The translations under genes and the position numbers were made by a program. From Alistipes sp. (GTDB lineage Bacteria > Bacteroidota > Bacteroidia > Bacteroidales > Rikenellaceae), in assembly GCA_020026335.1 (NCBI GenBank), contig JAHHQO010000006.1, forward strand, positions 66,351 through 130,350: DNA of 64,000 bases, given 5' to 3'. Numbering within the stretch: the stretch's first letter is position 1; every line of letters begins with the position of its first letter. The notes under the pieces were generated by a model. The model made no database searches. It had not been told where the DNA came from and saw only the letters and a program-made list of their open reading frames with translations. Of the stretch, positions 25,842 through 35,233 are shown piece after piece.

Positions 25842-28469
25842 ATGCAAATCGCAGACAAATATGCCCCTCAAGAGATAGAGGCTAAATGGTATGACTACTG
25901 GATCGGTCACGATATTTTCCATTCGGAACCCGATGAGCGAGAGCCTTATACCATCGTCATTCCTCCCCCCAATGTGACAGGTATGCTGCACATGGGACAC
26001 ATGCTCAACAACACATTGCAGGACGTTCTGGTACGTCGCGCCCGTATGTCGGGCAAGAACGCATGCTGGGTTCCCGGCATGGACCACGCTTCGATTGCAA
26101 CGGAGGCCAAAGTGGTGGCCATGTTGCAGAAGCAGGGCATCGAGAAGTCGTCACTCACCCGTGAGGAGTTCTTGAAGTATGCCTGGGAGTGGAAAGAGAA
26201 GTACGGCGGTGTCATTCTCCAGCAGCTGCGCAAATTGGGCGCATCGTGTGACTGGGACCGCACCTGCTTCACCATGGACGATGCCCGCACAGAGGGTGTC
26301 ATCAAGGTATTCTGCGACCTTTACAACAAGGGCAAGATTTACCGTGGTGTGAGAATGGTCAACTGGGACCCCGCTGCCAAGACCGCCCTCTCGGACGAGG
26401 AGGTTATCTTCAAGGAGTCGCACGGCAAGCTCTACTACCTGCGCTACAAAATCGAGGGTAGCGACAAGGCCCTCATCGTAGCCACCACACGTCCCGAGAC
26501 CATTTTGGGTGATACCGCTCTGTGTGTCAATCCCAATGACGAGCGATACAAGTCGCTGCCCCAGGACGCACGCGTCATCGTGCCTCTGGTCGGCCGTTCG
26601 ATTCCCGTCATCCGTGACGAGTATGTCGACATCGAGTTCGGTACCGGTGCACTGAAGGTGACTCCGGCACACGATGTGAACGACTACATGCTGGGTGAGA
26701 AGTACGGTCTGGAGACCATCGACATCTTCAACGACGACGGTACCATCAACGACAAGGTGGGCATGTACGTGGGCGAAGACCGTTTCGAGGTACGTAAGAA
26801 AATCGAAGGCGAGTTGGCAGCTGCCGGCCTGCTGGAGAAGACCGAGGACTACACCAACAATGTGGGTTACTCGGAGCGTACGGGTGTAGTCATCGAGCCC
26901 AAGCTCTCGATGCAGTGGTTCCTCTCGATGGAGGATTTGGCAAAGCCCGCCACCAAGGCAGTCATGGAGGACGAAATCAAGTTCGTACCCGAGAAATACA
27001 AGAATACCTACCGCCACTGGATGGAGAACATCAAGGACTGGTGTATCTCGCGTCAGCTGTGGTGGGGTCAGCGCATTCCCGCCTACTATCTGCCCAAGGG
27101 CGGCTACGTGGTAGCCGAGACTGCGGAGAAGGCGTTGGAGCTGGCTCGTCAGAAGTCGGGTGATGCTTCGTTGCAGCTCGCCGACCTGCGTCAGGACGAG
27201 GACGTACTCGACACATGGTTCTCATCGTGGTTGTGGCCCATCTCGGTATTTGACGGTATCCGCGCCCCCCACAACAAGGAGATTGAGTACTACTACCCCA
27301 CCAACGATTTGGTGACCGGTCCCGATATCATCTTCTTCTGGGTAGCCCGCATGATTATGGCCGGCTACGAGTATCGCAACGTGATGCCCTTCAAGAATGT
27401 TTACTTCACGGGTATCGTGCGCGACAAAATCGGCCGCAAGATGTCGAAGCAGCTGGGTAACTCACCCGACCCCCTCGACCTCATCGCACAGTACGGTGCC
27501 GACGGTATGCGTATTGCAATGCTGATGTCGTCATCGGCAGGTAACGATGTGATGTTCGACGAGTCGCTCTGCGAGCAGGGCCGTAACTTCGGCAACAAGA
27601 TTTGGAACGCTTACCGTCTGGTCAACGGCTGGTCGGTAGATGCCGCTGCCGCACAGGGCGAAACAGAGGCCAAGGCTGTGGCATGGTTCGAGGAGCGTCT
27701 GAACGAGGTGTTGGCCGAGGTAGAGTCCGACTTCAAGTCGTACCGTATTTCGGAGGCCTGCATGACCGTTTACCGTCTGTTCTGGGACGACTTCAGCGGT
27801 CAGTACCTCGAGATGGTGAAGCCCGCTTACGGCGCACCCACCGATGCAAAGACCATGGAAGCCACACGCCGCTTCTTCGACATACTCATGCGCACGCTGC
27901 ACCCCTTCATGCCCTTCGTCACCGAGGAAATCTGGCAGGATTTGGAGCCCCGCAAGGATGGCGAGACCATCTGTTTGGCACAGATGCCCGCCATCAAGGA
28001 GGCCGACAAGCAGCTGCTCTCACGCTTCGAGTTGGCTCGTGAGGTCATCTCGGCAGTGAGAAACATCCGTAATCAGAAGAACCTGCCCCAGAAGGAGGAG
28101 CTCTCGCTCAACGTTATCCGTGACGAGAACTTCCCCGAGGAGTTCATTCCCCTGATGAAGAAGATGGCCAACCTCTCGGAGGTCAGCTTCGTGGAGGAGA
28201 AAGACCCCACGGCAGCCGCCTTCATCGTCAAGACCACCCAGTACTTCGTTCCCATGTCGGGCAAAATCGATGTGGAGGCCGAGCGCAAGAAGCTCGCCGA
28301 GGATTTGAAGTACTACGAGGGCTTCTTGAACAGCGTAATGAAGAAACTCTCCAACGAGCGTTTCGTGAACAACGCACCCGAGAAGGTCGTGGCCAACGAG
28401 AATGCCAAGAAGAACGATGCCGAAGCCAAGATTGCAGCCATCAAGGCGCAGTTGGAAGCTCTGGCCTAA
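25842..28469 (+). CDS. valS: Valyl-tRNA synthetase
   Basis: 875 residues from the ATG at 25842. In-frame starts up to 25794 sit on or before the promoter box and are rejected. It is a class Ia enzyme with PPPNVTGMLHMGHMLN (HIGH-type) near residue 45, a CP1 editing domain in the middle, and the KMSKQLGNSPDP loop near residue 530, where the last Ser of KMSKS is Gln. The C-terminal ~60 residues form the valyl-specific coiled coil (charged, AERKKLAEDL). A terminator at 28488-28522 follows. Confidence 0.97.
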   Translation: MQIADKYAPQEIEAKWYDYWIGHDIFHSEPDEREPYTIVIPPPNVTGMLHMGHMLNNTLQDVLVRRARMSGKNACWVPGMDHASIATEAKVVAMLQKQGIEKSSLTREEFLKYAWEWKEKYGGVILQQLRKLGASCDWDRTCFTMDDARTEGVIKVFCDLYNKGKIYRGVRMVNWDPAAKTALSDEEVIFKESHGKLYYLRYKIEGSDKALIVATTRPETILGDTALCVNPNDERYKSLPQDARVIVPLVGRSIPVIRDEYVDIEFGTGALKVTPAHDVNDYMLGEKYGLETIDIFNDDGTINDKVGMYVGEDRFEVRKKIEGELAAAGLLEKTEDYTNNVGYSERTGVVIEPKLSMQWFLSMEDLAKPATKAVMEDEIKFVPEKYKNTYRHWMENIKDWCISRQLWWGQRIPAYYLPKGGYVVAETAEKALELARQKSGDASLQLADLRQDEDVLDTWFSSWLWPISVFDGIRAPHNKEIEYYYPTNDLVTGPDIIFFWVARMIMAGYEYRNVMPFKNVYFTGIVRDKIGRKMSKQLGNSPDPLDLIAQYGADGMRIAMLMSSSAGNDVMFDESLCEQGRNFGNKIWNAYRLVNGWSVDAAAAQGETEAKAVAWFEERLNEVLAEVESDFKSYRISEACMTVYRLFWDDFSGQYLEMVKPAYGAPTDAKTMEATRRFFDILMRTLHPFMPFVTEEIWQDLEPRKDGETICLAQMPAIKEADKQLLSRFELAREVISAVRNIRNQKNLPQKEELSLNVIRDENFPEEFIPLMKKMANLSEVSFVEEKDPTAAAFIVKTTQYFVPMSGKIDVEAERKKLAEDLKYYEGFLNSVMKKLSNERFVNNAPEKVVANENAKKNDAEAKIAAIKAQLEALA

Positions 28470-28487
28470 GTGTCGATAGAAAGAAAT

Positions 28488-28522
28488 GTCCTTCCCTGCA
28501 ACAACGGGAAGGACGTTTTTTT
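28488..28522 (+). terminator. Intrinsic terminator after valS
   Basis: A 9-bp stem (28488-28496 with 28506-28514) is followed by G and a run of T. Confidence 0.9.
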
Positions 28523-28560
28523 ATATCTAACGGAAAGTAAAATCCCTAAATTGAAGCATT

Positions 28561-29019
28561 TTGCCATCCATCACCATCTACACTGACGGTTCGTCGCTGG
28601 GTAATCCCGGTGCCGGAGGTTACGGAGTGGTCCTCCTGTCGGGTCCCCACCGCAAGGAGCTCTCGCAGGGCTTCCGTCTGACGACCAACAACCGCATGGA
28701 GCTTATGGCTGTGTGTGTGGGTCTCGAAGCGTTGAAGTTCGAGGGGTCGGACGTGACCATCTACTCCGACTCGAAGTATGTCGTTGATGCCGTGACCAAA
28801 GGCTGGGTATTCGGCTGGGAGAAAAAGCAGTTCGCACAGAAGAAAAACCCCGACCTGTGGCGAAGGTTTTTGAAGATTTACCGCCGTCATCATGTGCGTT
28901 TCGTGTGGGTCAAGGGACACGCCGAAACCGTGGAAAACAACCGTTGCGACACCCTCGCCGTGGCAGCCGCCAACGACAAGGCACACCACGCCGAAGACAC
29001 GGGTTATCGCGAAGAATAG
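28561..29019 (+). CDS. rnhA: Ribonuclease HI
   Basis: 152 residues, family-typical length with no N-terminal hybrid-binding domain. It cleaves RNA in RNA:DNA hybrids. The catalytic carboxylates are visible: Asp in IYTDGS, Glu in NNRMELMAV, Asp in YSDSKYV and a late Asp in NRCDTLA, with VKGHAET before it. The start is TTG at 28561: the codon three before it in frame is TGA (28552-28554), so no ATG is possible upstream, and the first internal ATG would delete the first catalytic Asp. It lies 91 nt after valS, past the terminator; no -7 box is evident. Confidence 0.93.
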   Translation: MPSITIYTDGSSLGNPGAGGYGVVLLSGPHRKELSQGFRLTTNNRMELMAVCVGLEALKFEGSDVTIYSDSKYVVDAVTKGWVFGWEKKQFAQKKNPDLWRRFLKIYRRHHVRFVWVKGHAETVENNRCDTLAVAAANDKAHHAEDTGYREE

Positions 29020-29118
29020 ACCTTCGCGGACAACGCCCCCGAGCGCAGGGCACGCCCCAAAAAGTCCGTTCGGAAGCATTGTTTTTCACTTTGTTACCCG
29101 ACGGTAGCAATTATTTTG

Positions 29119-29126
29119 TATATTTG
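29119..29126 (+). promoter_or_regulatory. Putative promoter -7 box for the MsbA-like gene
   Basis: TATATTTG with TTTG at 29090-29093, 25 nt upstream, a little longer than usual. The leader to the ATG at 29212 is about 80 nt. Confidence 0.5.
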
Positions 29127-29211
29127 CACCAATTAACGCTGCCGATACCCCGTGTATCGCTCCTGCCCCGAGGCGGTCAGATAGCGCAAAACCCCAAATA
29201 AACTGTTCGGA

Positions 29212-31041
29212 ATGTTCAAGACTTATATGAGGCTTTTGGATTTTGCCAAACCTCTCGAAAAATACGCCATCCCCTATTTTATCTTCTCGCTGCTCTACGC
29301 GCTGTTCAATTCGTGTACATTTCTGTTGATTATCCCCATACTCAACACCATGTTCGATGCCGACTACGCGTTTCAGTATGTCGACAAGCTGCCGCCGCTG
29401 GAGCTCAACGAGGCGTACATCACCACGCTGTTCAACTACTCCTACACCCAGCTCTTCGACGAGTTCAAGGTGGAGAACGTGTTGATGCTGTTGGCGGTCA
29501 TCACCATCGTCATCAGCTTCCTGAGCAACCTGTTCAGATATTTGGGTGCATGGACCGTGGAAAAGCTCCGCACACGCACCCTCCAGAAGATGCGTAACCA
29601 GATGTTCTCCAAGGTGATGGACATGAACATCGGCTTCTTCACCGACCAGCGAAAGGGCGATGTGATTTCGAAAATCACTTCGGATGTCAATGTGGTGCAG
29701 TTCTGCATCACCAACACCTTGCAGGTGGCTTTCCGCGAGCCGTTCCTCATCATCTTCTACATCGTCATGATGATTGGTATCTCGTGGGAGCTGTCACTCT
29801 TCTCGATACTCTTCCTGCCCATCGTGGCACTCATCATCGGCAACATTGTCAAGCGTTTGCGCCACCCGGCACGCACTTCGCAGAAGCGTATGGGCGAGTT
29901 GGTCTCAACCCTCGACGAGTCGCTGTGGGGCGTGAAGGTCATCAAGAGCTACAACGCCACCCCCTATGTGGAAAAGAAATTCTACGACATCAACGGCGAC
30001 ATGTCTCGTCTGTTGCTCTCGATGGCACGCCGTCAGCAGCTGGCTTCGCCCATGAGTGAATTTTTGGGTATCTCGGCCGTAGGCGTCATTCTCGTATTCG
30101 GTGGTGCGCTGGTGGTCAGAGGTTCGCTCGACCCGGGAGGTTTCATCGCTTTCGTGGCGATGTTCTCGCAGATTACCCGCCCCGTGAGAACCTTCATCGA
30201 CCAGTTTGCCAACATCAATCAGGGTGTGGCTGCCGGTGAGCGTATCTTCTCGATTATCGACTCGGAGAGCGAGCTGAAGGACAAACCCGATGCCAAGGAG
30301 TTCAAGCACTTCGACACCAAGATAGAGTTCCGCGATGTACACTTCTCCTACGACTCGTCGAAGGAGGTCATCAACGGCATATCGTTCGACATTCCCAAGG
30401 GTCAGACCGTGGCTTTGGTCGGTCCGTCGGGTGGCGGTAAATCGACACTCAGCGAGCTGATACCCCGTTTCTACGACCCCACAAAGGGTGAGGTGCTCAT
30501 CAACGGGCTCTCGTTGAAGGACTACACGCAGGAGAGTCTGCGCGCTCACATGAGCATCGTGGCACAGGACACCGTGCTGTTCAACGACACCATCGAAAAT
30601 AACATCGCCATGGGTCGTCCGGGAGCTACCCACGAAGAGATTGTCGAAGCGGCACGCATCGCCAATGCCGATGCCTTTATCAATGAGTGTTCGGAGGGCT
30701 ACCAGACCAATATCGGCGACCACGGTTCGAAACTTTCGGGCGGTCAGCGTCAGCGCATCTCCATCGCGCGCGCCATTCTGAAGAACCCCGACATTCTGAT
30801 TCTCGACGAAGCCACCTCGGCACTCGACACCGAGAGCGAGGCACTCGTGCAGGACGCCCTCAACAAGTTGCTCAAGAGCCGTACATCGGTGGTCATCGCC
30901 CACCGTCTTTCGACCATTCACAATGCCGACCGCATCGTGGTCATCGACCAGGGACGCATTGCCGAGCAGGGCACACACAACGAACTGATGGCCAAGAACG
31001 GCATCTACGCCAAACTTATAGAGATGCAGTCGTTCAACTAA
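29212..31041 (+). CDS. ABC exporter, MsbA-like (fused permease and ATPase)
   Basis: 609 residues. An N-terminal six-helix ABC transmembrane domain (~residues 15-350) is followed by a nucleotide-binding domain with Walker A GPSGGGKST, Q-loop VAQDTVLF, signature LSGGQRQR, Walker B ILILDEAT and the switch His in VIAHRLST. The half-transporter should act as a homodimer. MsbA-type lipid A flipping fits the many LPS genes around it, but sequence alone does not exclude a drug or lipid exporter. It is monocistronic, with a promoter-like box at 29119 and a terminator at 31070-31115. Confidence 0.88.
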   Translation: MFKTYMRLLDFAKPLEKYAIPYFIFSLLYALFNSCTFLLIIPILNTMFDADYAFQYVDKLPPLELNEAYITTLFNYSYTQLFDEFKVENVLMLLAVITIVISFLSNLFRYLGAWTVEKLRTRTLQKMRNQMFSKVMDMNIGFFTDQRKGDVISKITSDVNVVQFCITNTLQVAFREPFLIIFYIVMMIGISWELSLFSILFLPIVALIIGNIVKRLRHPARTSQKRMGELVSTLDESLWGVKVIKSYNATPYVEKKFYDINGDMSRLLLSMARRQQLASPMSEFLGISAVGVILVFGGALVVRGSLDPGGFIAFVAMFSQITRPVRTFIDQFANINQGVAAGERIFSIIDSESELKDKPDAKEFKHFDTKIEFRDVHFSYDSSKEVINGISFDIPKGQTVALVGPSGGGKSTLSELIPRFYDPTKGEVLINGLSLKDYTQESLRAHMSIVAQDTVLFNDTIENNIAMGRPGATHEEIVEAARIANADAFINECSEGYQTNIGDHGSKLSGGQRQRISIARAILKNPDILILDEATSALDTESEALVQDALNKLLKSRTSVVIAHRLSTIHNADRIVVIDQGRIAEQGTHNELMAKNGIYAKLIEMQSFN

Positions 31042-31069
31042 TCCGACACCGCATCCCTCAACACACTAC

Positions 31070-31115
31070 CGACCCCGACCCTTCCGCACAGGAAAGGTCG
31101 GGGTCGTTGTTTTTT
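31070..31115 (+). terminator. Intrinsic terminator after the MsbA-like gene
   Basis: An 11-bp GC-rich stem with an extended inner stem (31070-31080 with 31096-31106) is followed by a T run at 31109-31115. Confidence 0.9.
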
Positions 31116-31228
31116 GCGGTGGGGAAGAGAGGAACAAATGAGGAGAGAAGACAGCCCCCAGCGGAGGTGATTTTGGACGCAAAAGATAGAATTTCGCCCA
31201 TAATTTCGTGTTTTTTAAATCTTTTTCC

Positions 31229-31236
31229 TAACTTTG
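31229..31236 (+). promoter_or_regulatory. Putative promoter -7 box for ileS
   Basis: TAACTTTG, 38 nt before the ileS ATG at 31275. Confidence 0.55.
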
Positions 31237-31274
31237 TTGCTTCTCTGAAAATACAGGAAAAATTCTATATACTT

Positions 31275-34200
31275 ATGAAATTCAAGGAGTACAAAGGTCT
31301 TGACCTTGCAGGTCTTGCTACCGAAGTTTTGAAAGAGTGGGATGCCGACGATACATTCCACAAGAGTATATCTACTCGCGAGGGTCATCCTTCGTTTGTC
31401 TTCTTCGAGGGTCCCCCCTCGGCCAATGGTCTGCCGGGTATCCACCACGTGATGGCCCGCACCATCAAGGACGTATTCTGCCGTTACAAGACCCAGCAGG
31501 GTTTCCGCGTACACCGCAAGGCAGGTTGGGACACCCACGGTCTGCCCGTGGAGCTGGGCGTGGAGAAAAAGCTCGGCATCACCAAGGAGGACATCGGCAA
31601 GAAGATTACCATCGAGGAGTACAACCGTACCTGCCGTACCGCCGTGATGGAGTTCACCGAGGTGTGGAAGAACCTCACCCGCAAGATGGGTTACTGGGTC
31701 AATATGGACGACCCCTACATCACCTACGACAACAAATACATCGAGACACTGTGGTACCTGCTCAAGCAGCTCTTCGACAAGGGTCTGCTCTACAAGGGTT
31801 ACACCATTCAGCCCTACTCGCCGGCTGCCGGCACGGGTCTGTCGTCTCACGAGCTGAACCAGCCGGGTTGCTACCGCGATGTGAAGGACACCACCTGCAC
31901 CGCACAGTTCACCATTATCCGAGACCAGAAGAGCGAGAAACTCTTCGGCAACACCGAGTGTCCGCTCTACTTCCTGGCTTGGACCACCACTCCCTGGACC
32001 CTGCCTTCGAATACTGCACTGGCTGTGAATCCTTCGATTGACTACGTGAAGGTCAACTGCCGCAACCCCTACACCGACATCGAGCAGAGCATCATCATGG
32101 CACGCGACCTCGTGCCTTCGTACTTCACCAAGAAGATGGAGGGCAAGTTCGAGGTGACCGACGAGCACTGGTCGGGTCGCGAGCTGGAGGGTATCCGCTA
32201 CGAGCAGCTCATGCCCTTCGTGAAGCCCGACGGTGACGCTTTCCGTGTCATTCTGGGTGACTATGTCACTACATCCGACGGTACGGGTATCGTTCACATC
32301 GCCCCCACCTTTGGTGCCGATGACGACCGTGTGGCTCGCGCCGCAGGTATTCCTCCCCTGTTCATGGTCGACAAGAAGGGCAAGAACCAGCCCATGGTCG
32401 ACAAGCAGGGCAAGTTCTTCCTTCTGGAGGACCTCGACCCCGAATTTGTGGCTTCGCACGTGAATGTGGAGGCTTACTCGGTATATGCAGGCCGCTACGT
32501 GAAGAACGCCTACGATGAGACCCTCACCGATGCCGACTCGACCCTCGACATCGACATCTCGGTAGCTCTCAAGGCCGAGAACAAGGTCTTCAAGATTGAG
32601 AAGCACACCCACTCCTACCCCCACTGCTGGAGAACCGACAAGCCCGTGCTCTACTACCCCCTCGACTCGTGGTTCATTCGCACCACCGCGCTGCGTGACC
32701 GCATGATTGAGTTGAACAAGACCATTCACTGGAAGCCCGAATCGACAGGTATGGGACGTTTCGGCAAGTGGTTGGAGGGTCTGGTAGACTGGAACCTCTC
32801 GCGTTCGCGTTTCTGGGGTACTCCCCTGCCCGTATGGGCTACCGAGGACCACTCGGAGTTGAAGTGTATCGGTTCCATTGAGGAGCTGATGGGTGAGATT
32901 GAGAAGTCCATCGCCGCAGGCTTCATGAAGGAGAACCCCTACAAGAACTTCAAGGTGGGCGATATGTCGAAGGAGAACTATTCGGTGGAGAACATCGACC
33001 TGCACCGTCCCTATGTGGATTCCATCGTGCTGGTATCGCCCAAGGGTGAGCCCATGCACCGCGAGGCCGACCTCATCGACGTATGGTTCGATTCGGGTGC
33101 CATGCCCTACGCACAGCAGCACTACCCCTTCGAGAACAAAGAGAATTTCAGCAAGGTTTACCCCGCCGACTTCATCGCCGAGGGTGTCGATCAGACCCGC
33201 GGATGGTTCTTCACCCTCCACGCCATCGCTTCGATGCTCTTTGACTCGGTAGCCTTCAAGAATATCATCTCCAACGGTCTGGTACTCGACAAGAACGGCA
33301 ACAAGATGTCGAAGCGTCTGGGTAATGCCGTAGATCCCTTCGAGGTGCTCGACACCTACGGAGCAGATGCCACCCGCTGGTACATGATTTCGAACTCGCA
33401 GCCCTGGGACAACCTCAAGTTCGACAAGGAGGGTGTCGATGAGGTGCGCCGCAAATTCTTCGGCACACTCTACAACACCTACTCGTTCTTCGCCCTCTAC
33501 GCCAATGTCGACGGCTTCACCGGTCAGGAGAAGGAGATTCCCATGGAGCAGCGTCCCGAAATCGACCGCTGGATTATCTCGTTGCTCAATACTTTGGTCA
33601 AGGACGTCACCCGTTACCTCGAGGACTACGACCCCACCCCTGCGGCACGCACCATTCAGGATTTCGTGGGCGAGAACCTCTCGAACTGGTACGTTCGTCT
33701 GAACCGTAAGCGTTTCTGGGGCGGTGGCATGACCGACGACAAGTTGGCTGCCTATCAGACCCTCTACACCTGTCTGGAGACCGTGTCGATGTTGTCGGCA
33801 CCCTTCGCGCCCTTCATGTCCGACAGAATCTTCACCGATTTGAACGCCATGTCGCAGCGTCACACAGGTTCGGTTCACCTCTCGACCTTCCCCAAGGCCG
33901 ACGAGCAGCTCATCAACAGCGATTTGGAGCAGATGATGGCCATGGCACAGCAGGTATCGTCGATGGTACTCGCCCTGCGTCGTAAGGTATCCATCAAGGT
34001 GCGCCAGCCGCTGACCAAGATTCTCATTCCGGTACTCGACACCAAGATGGCAGAGCACATATCGGCAGTCAAGTCACTGATTATGAATGAGGTCAATATC
34101 AAGGATATCGATTTGATTCACGATACAACCGGCATCATCACCAAGCGTATCAAGCCAAACTTCAAGACCCTGGGTCCCCGTTACGGCAAGTACATGAAGC

Positions 34201-34673
34201 AGATTGCCGCCATGACCGCACAGTTCTCGCAGGAGCAGATTGCGCAGATTGAGGCTTCGGAGCAGACCACCCTCGACATGGGCGGCGAGCAGATTACCGT
34301 TACTCCTGCCGACTTCGAAATCACTTCGGAGGATATGCCCGGCTGGCTGGTGGCTTCGGAGGGCAAGCTCACCGTGGCACTCGACATCACCCTCACCGAC
34401 GAGCTGAAGGCCGAAGGTGTGGCACGCGAGTTGATCAACCGTATCCAGAACATCCGTAAGGAGTCGGGATTTGAGGTGACCGACAAGATTAATGTCGAGA
34501 TTGATGCCCAAAACCACTTTATCACCGACTCCGTGAAGCAGTATGCCGACTACATCTCGTCGCAGACACTGGCTCAGGAGGTGAAGGTGGCCAACAAGGC
34601 CGAGGGCGAAATCGTCACTCCTTCGGATATTGACGGCGAAGCGGTAAATATTGCTGTTACACGTATCCGATAA
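31275..34673 (+). CDS. ileS: Isoleucyl-tRNA synthetase
   Basis: 1132 residues from the ATG at 31275; the open frame runs 588 nt further upstream through the preceding ABC gene, but only by chance. It is a class Ia enzyme with PSANGLPGIHHVMA (HIGH-type as GIHH) near residue 50, the long CP1 editing domain, and KMSKRLGNAVDPF near residue 680. The C-terminal part has the anticodon-binding helices and a ~150-residue tail. The size is that of the longer IleRS subgroup found in Bacteroidota. A promoter-like box precedes it; no terminator is obvious before the DksA-like gene. Confidence 0.96.
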   Translation: MKFKEYKGLDLAGLATEVLKEWDADDTFHKSISTREGHPSFVFFEGPPSANGLPGIHHVMARTIKDVFCRYKTQQGFRVHRKAGWDTHGLPVELGVEKKLGITKEDIGKKITIEEYNRTCRTAVMEFTEVWKNLTRKMGYWVNMDDPYITYDNKYIETLWYLLKQLFDKGLLYKGYTIQPYSPAAGTGLSSHELNQPGCYRDVKDTTCTAQFTIIRDQKSEKLFGNTECPLYFLAWTTTPWTLPSNTALAVNPSIDYVKVNCRNPYTDIEQSIIMARDLVPSYFTKKMEGKFEVTDEHWSGRELEGIRYEQLMPFVKPDGDAFRVILGDYVTTSDGTGIVHIAPTFGADDDRVARAAGIPPLFMVDKKGKNQPMVDKQGKFFLLEDLDPEFVASHVNVEAYSVYAGRYVKNAYDETLTDADSTLDIDISVALKAENKVFKIEKHTHSYPHCWRTDKPVLYYPLDSWFIRTTALRDRMIELNKTIHWKPESTGMGRFGKWLEGLVDWNLSRSRFWGTPLPVWATEDHSELKCIGSIEELMGEIEKSIAAGFMKENPYKNFKVGDMSKENYSVENIDLHRPYVDSIVLVSPKGEPMHREADLIDVWFDSGAMPYAQQHYPFENKENFSKVYPADFIAEGVDQTRGWFFTLHAIASMLFDSVAFKNIISNGLVLDKNGNKMSKRLGNAVDPFEVLDTYGADATRWYMISNSQPWDNLKFDKEGVDEVRRKFFGTLYNTYSFFALYANVDGFTGQEKEIPMEQRPEIDRWIISLLNTLVKDVTRYLEDYDPTPAARTIQDFVGENLSNWYVRLNRKRFWGGGMTDDKLAAYQTLYTCLETVSMLSAPFAPFMSDRIFTDLNAMSQRHTGSVHLSTFPKADEQLINSDLEQMMAMAQQVSSMVLALRRKVSIKVRQPLTKILIPVLDTKMAEHISAVKSLIMNEVNIKDIDLIHDTTGIITKRIKPNFKTLGPRYGKYMKQIAAMTAQFSQEQIAQIEASEQTTLDMGGEQITVTPADFEITSEDMPGWLVASEGKLTVALDITLTDELKAEGVARELINRIQNIRKESGFEVTDKINVEIDAQNHFITDSVKQYADYISSQTLAQEVKVANKAEGEIVTPSDIDGEAVNIAVTRIR

Positions 34674-34695
34674 GTTCTGACATTTTGCCATAAAA

Positions 34696-34727
34696 TTTGT
34701 TTATTTCATTTATAATTCTTACTTTTA
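34696..34727 (+). promoter_or_regulatory. Putative promoter for the DksA-like gene
   Basis: TTTG (34696-34699), 20-nt spacer, then TACTTTTA (34720-34727), which is TAnnTTTG with the last G changed to A. The ATG follows 29 nt later. Confidence 0.5.
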
Positions 34728-34756
34728 CATAAGTCAAATAACCCAACGTAAGAACC

Positions 34757-35137
34757 ATGGCAGAAGAAAGAACAAAGTACAGCGACGCAGAGCTTGAAGA
34801 GTTCAAACAGCTGATTTTAAAGAAGCTGGAGAATGCGCGTGAAGACTATAAGTTGTTGCAGGCCACGATAACTCACACAGCAGACAACGATACAGAAGAT
34901 ACTTCACCCACCTTCAAGGTTCTGGAAGAGGGAGCCACCACACTGTCCAAGGAGGAGAGTGGTCGTCTGGCAGCTCATCAGTTGAAATTTATCCGTAATC
35001 TCGAAATGGCTTTGGTACGTATCGAGAACAAGACTTACGGCGTATGTAAGACTACGGGTAAGCTCATTCCCAAGGAGCGACTGATGAAAGTACCCCACGC
35101 AACAGAGTGTATCGAAGCAAAGGAAGCGCGCCGCTAA
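34757..35137 (+). CDS. TraR/DksA family protein with a reduced zinc finger
   Basis: 126 residues. Two helical segments (~residues 8-40 and 60-92) form the coiled coil expected of DksA, followed by the finger region YGVCKTTGKLIPKERL and VPHATECIEAK. In classical DksA four cysteines bind zinc; here Cys97 and Cys118 remain, while the partners at 100 and 121 are Thr and Ala, so a normal C4 site cannot form. It probably binds in the RNA polymerase secondary channel, but its response to ppGpp is uncertain. It is monocistronic, with its own promoter and a terminator at 35193-35233. Confidence 0.88.
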   Translation: MAEERTKYSDAELEEFKQLILKKLENAREDYKLLQATITHTADNDTEDTSPTFKVLEEGATTLSKEESGRLAAHQLKFIRNLEMALVRIENKTYGVCKTTGKLIPKERLMKVPHATECIEAKEARR

Positions 35138-35192
35138 CCTGTTCCCCACAAGGGACGGGCGGAGAAGCGATGCTCCTGTTCAACACATTATC

Positions 35193-35233
35193 AAAAAGAG
35201 GTTTGTGCCGATTGGCACAGACCTCTTTTTTTT
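35193..35233 (+). terminator. Intrinsic terminator after the DksA-like gene
   Basis: A long stem (left arm 35193-35209, right arm 35214-35230, with one or two imperfect pairs) has a four-base loop and an eight-T tract. Confidence 0.9.

Noticed and set aside
30687..31274. N-terminal extension of ileS through the ABC transporter gene
   Set aside because: The extension overlaps a conserved ABC ATPase and a terminator; the ATG at 31275 follows a promoter box.
31215..34058. 947-codon open frame on the minus strand opposite ileS
   Set aside because: It mirrors a clear IleRS in the other strand, has no recognisable domain, and is of the kind produced by strong G/C bias at codon position three.
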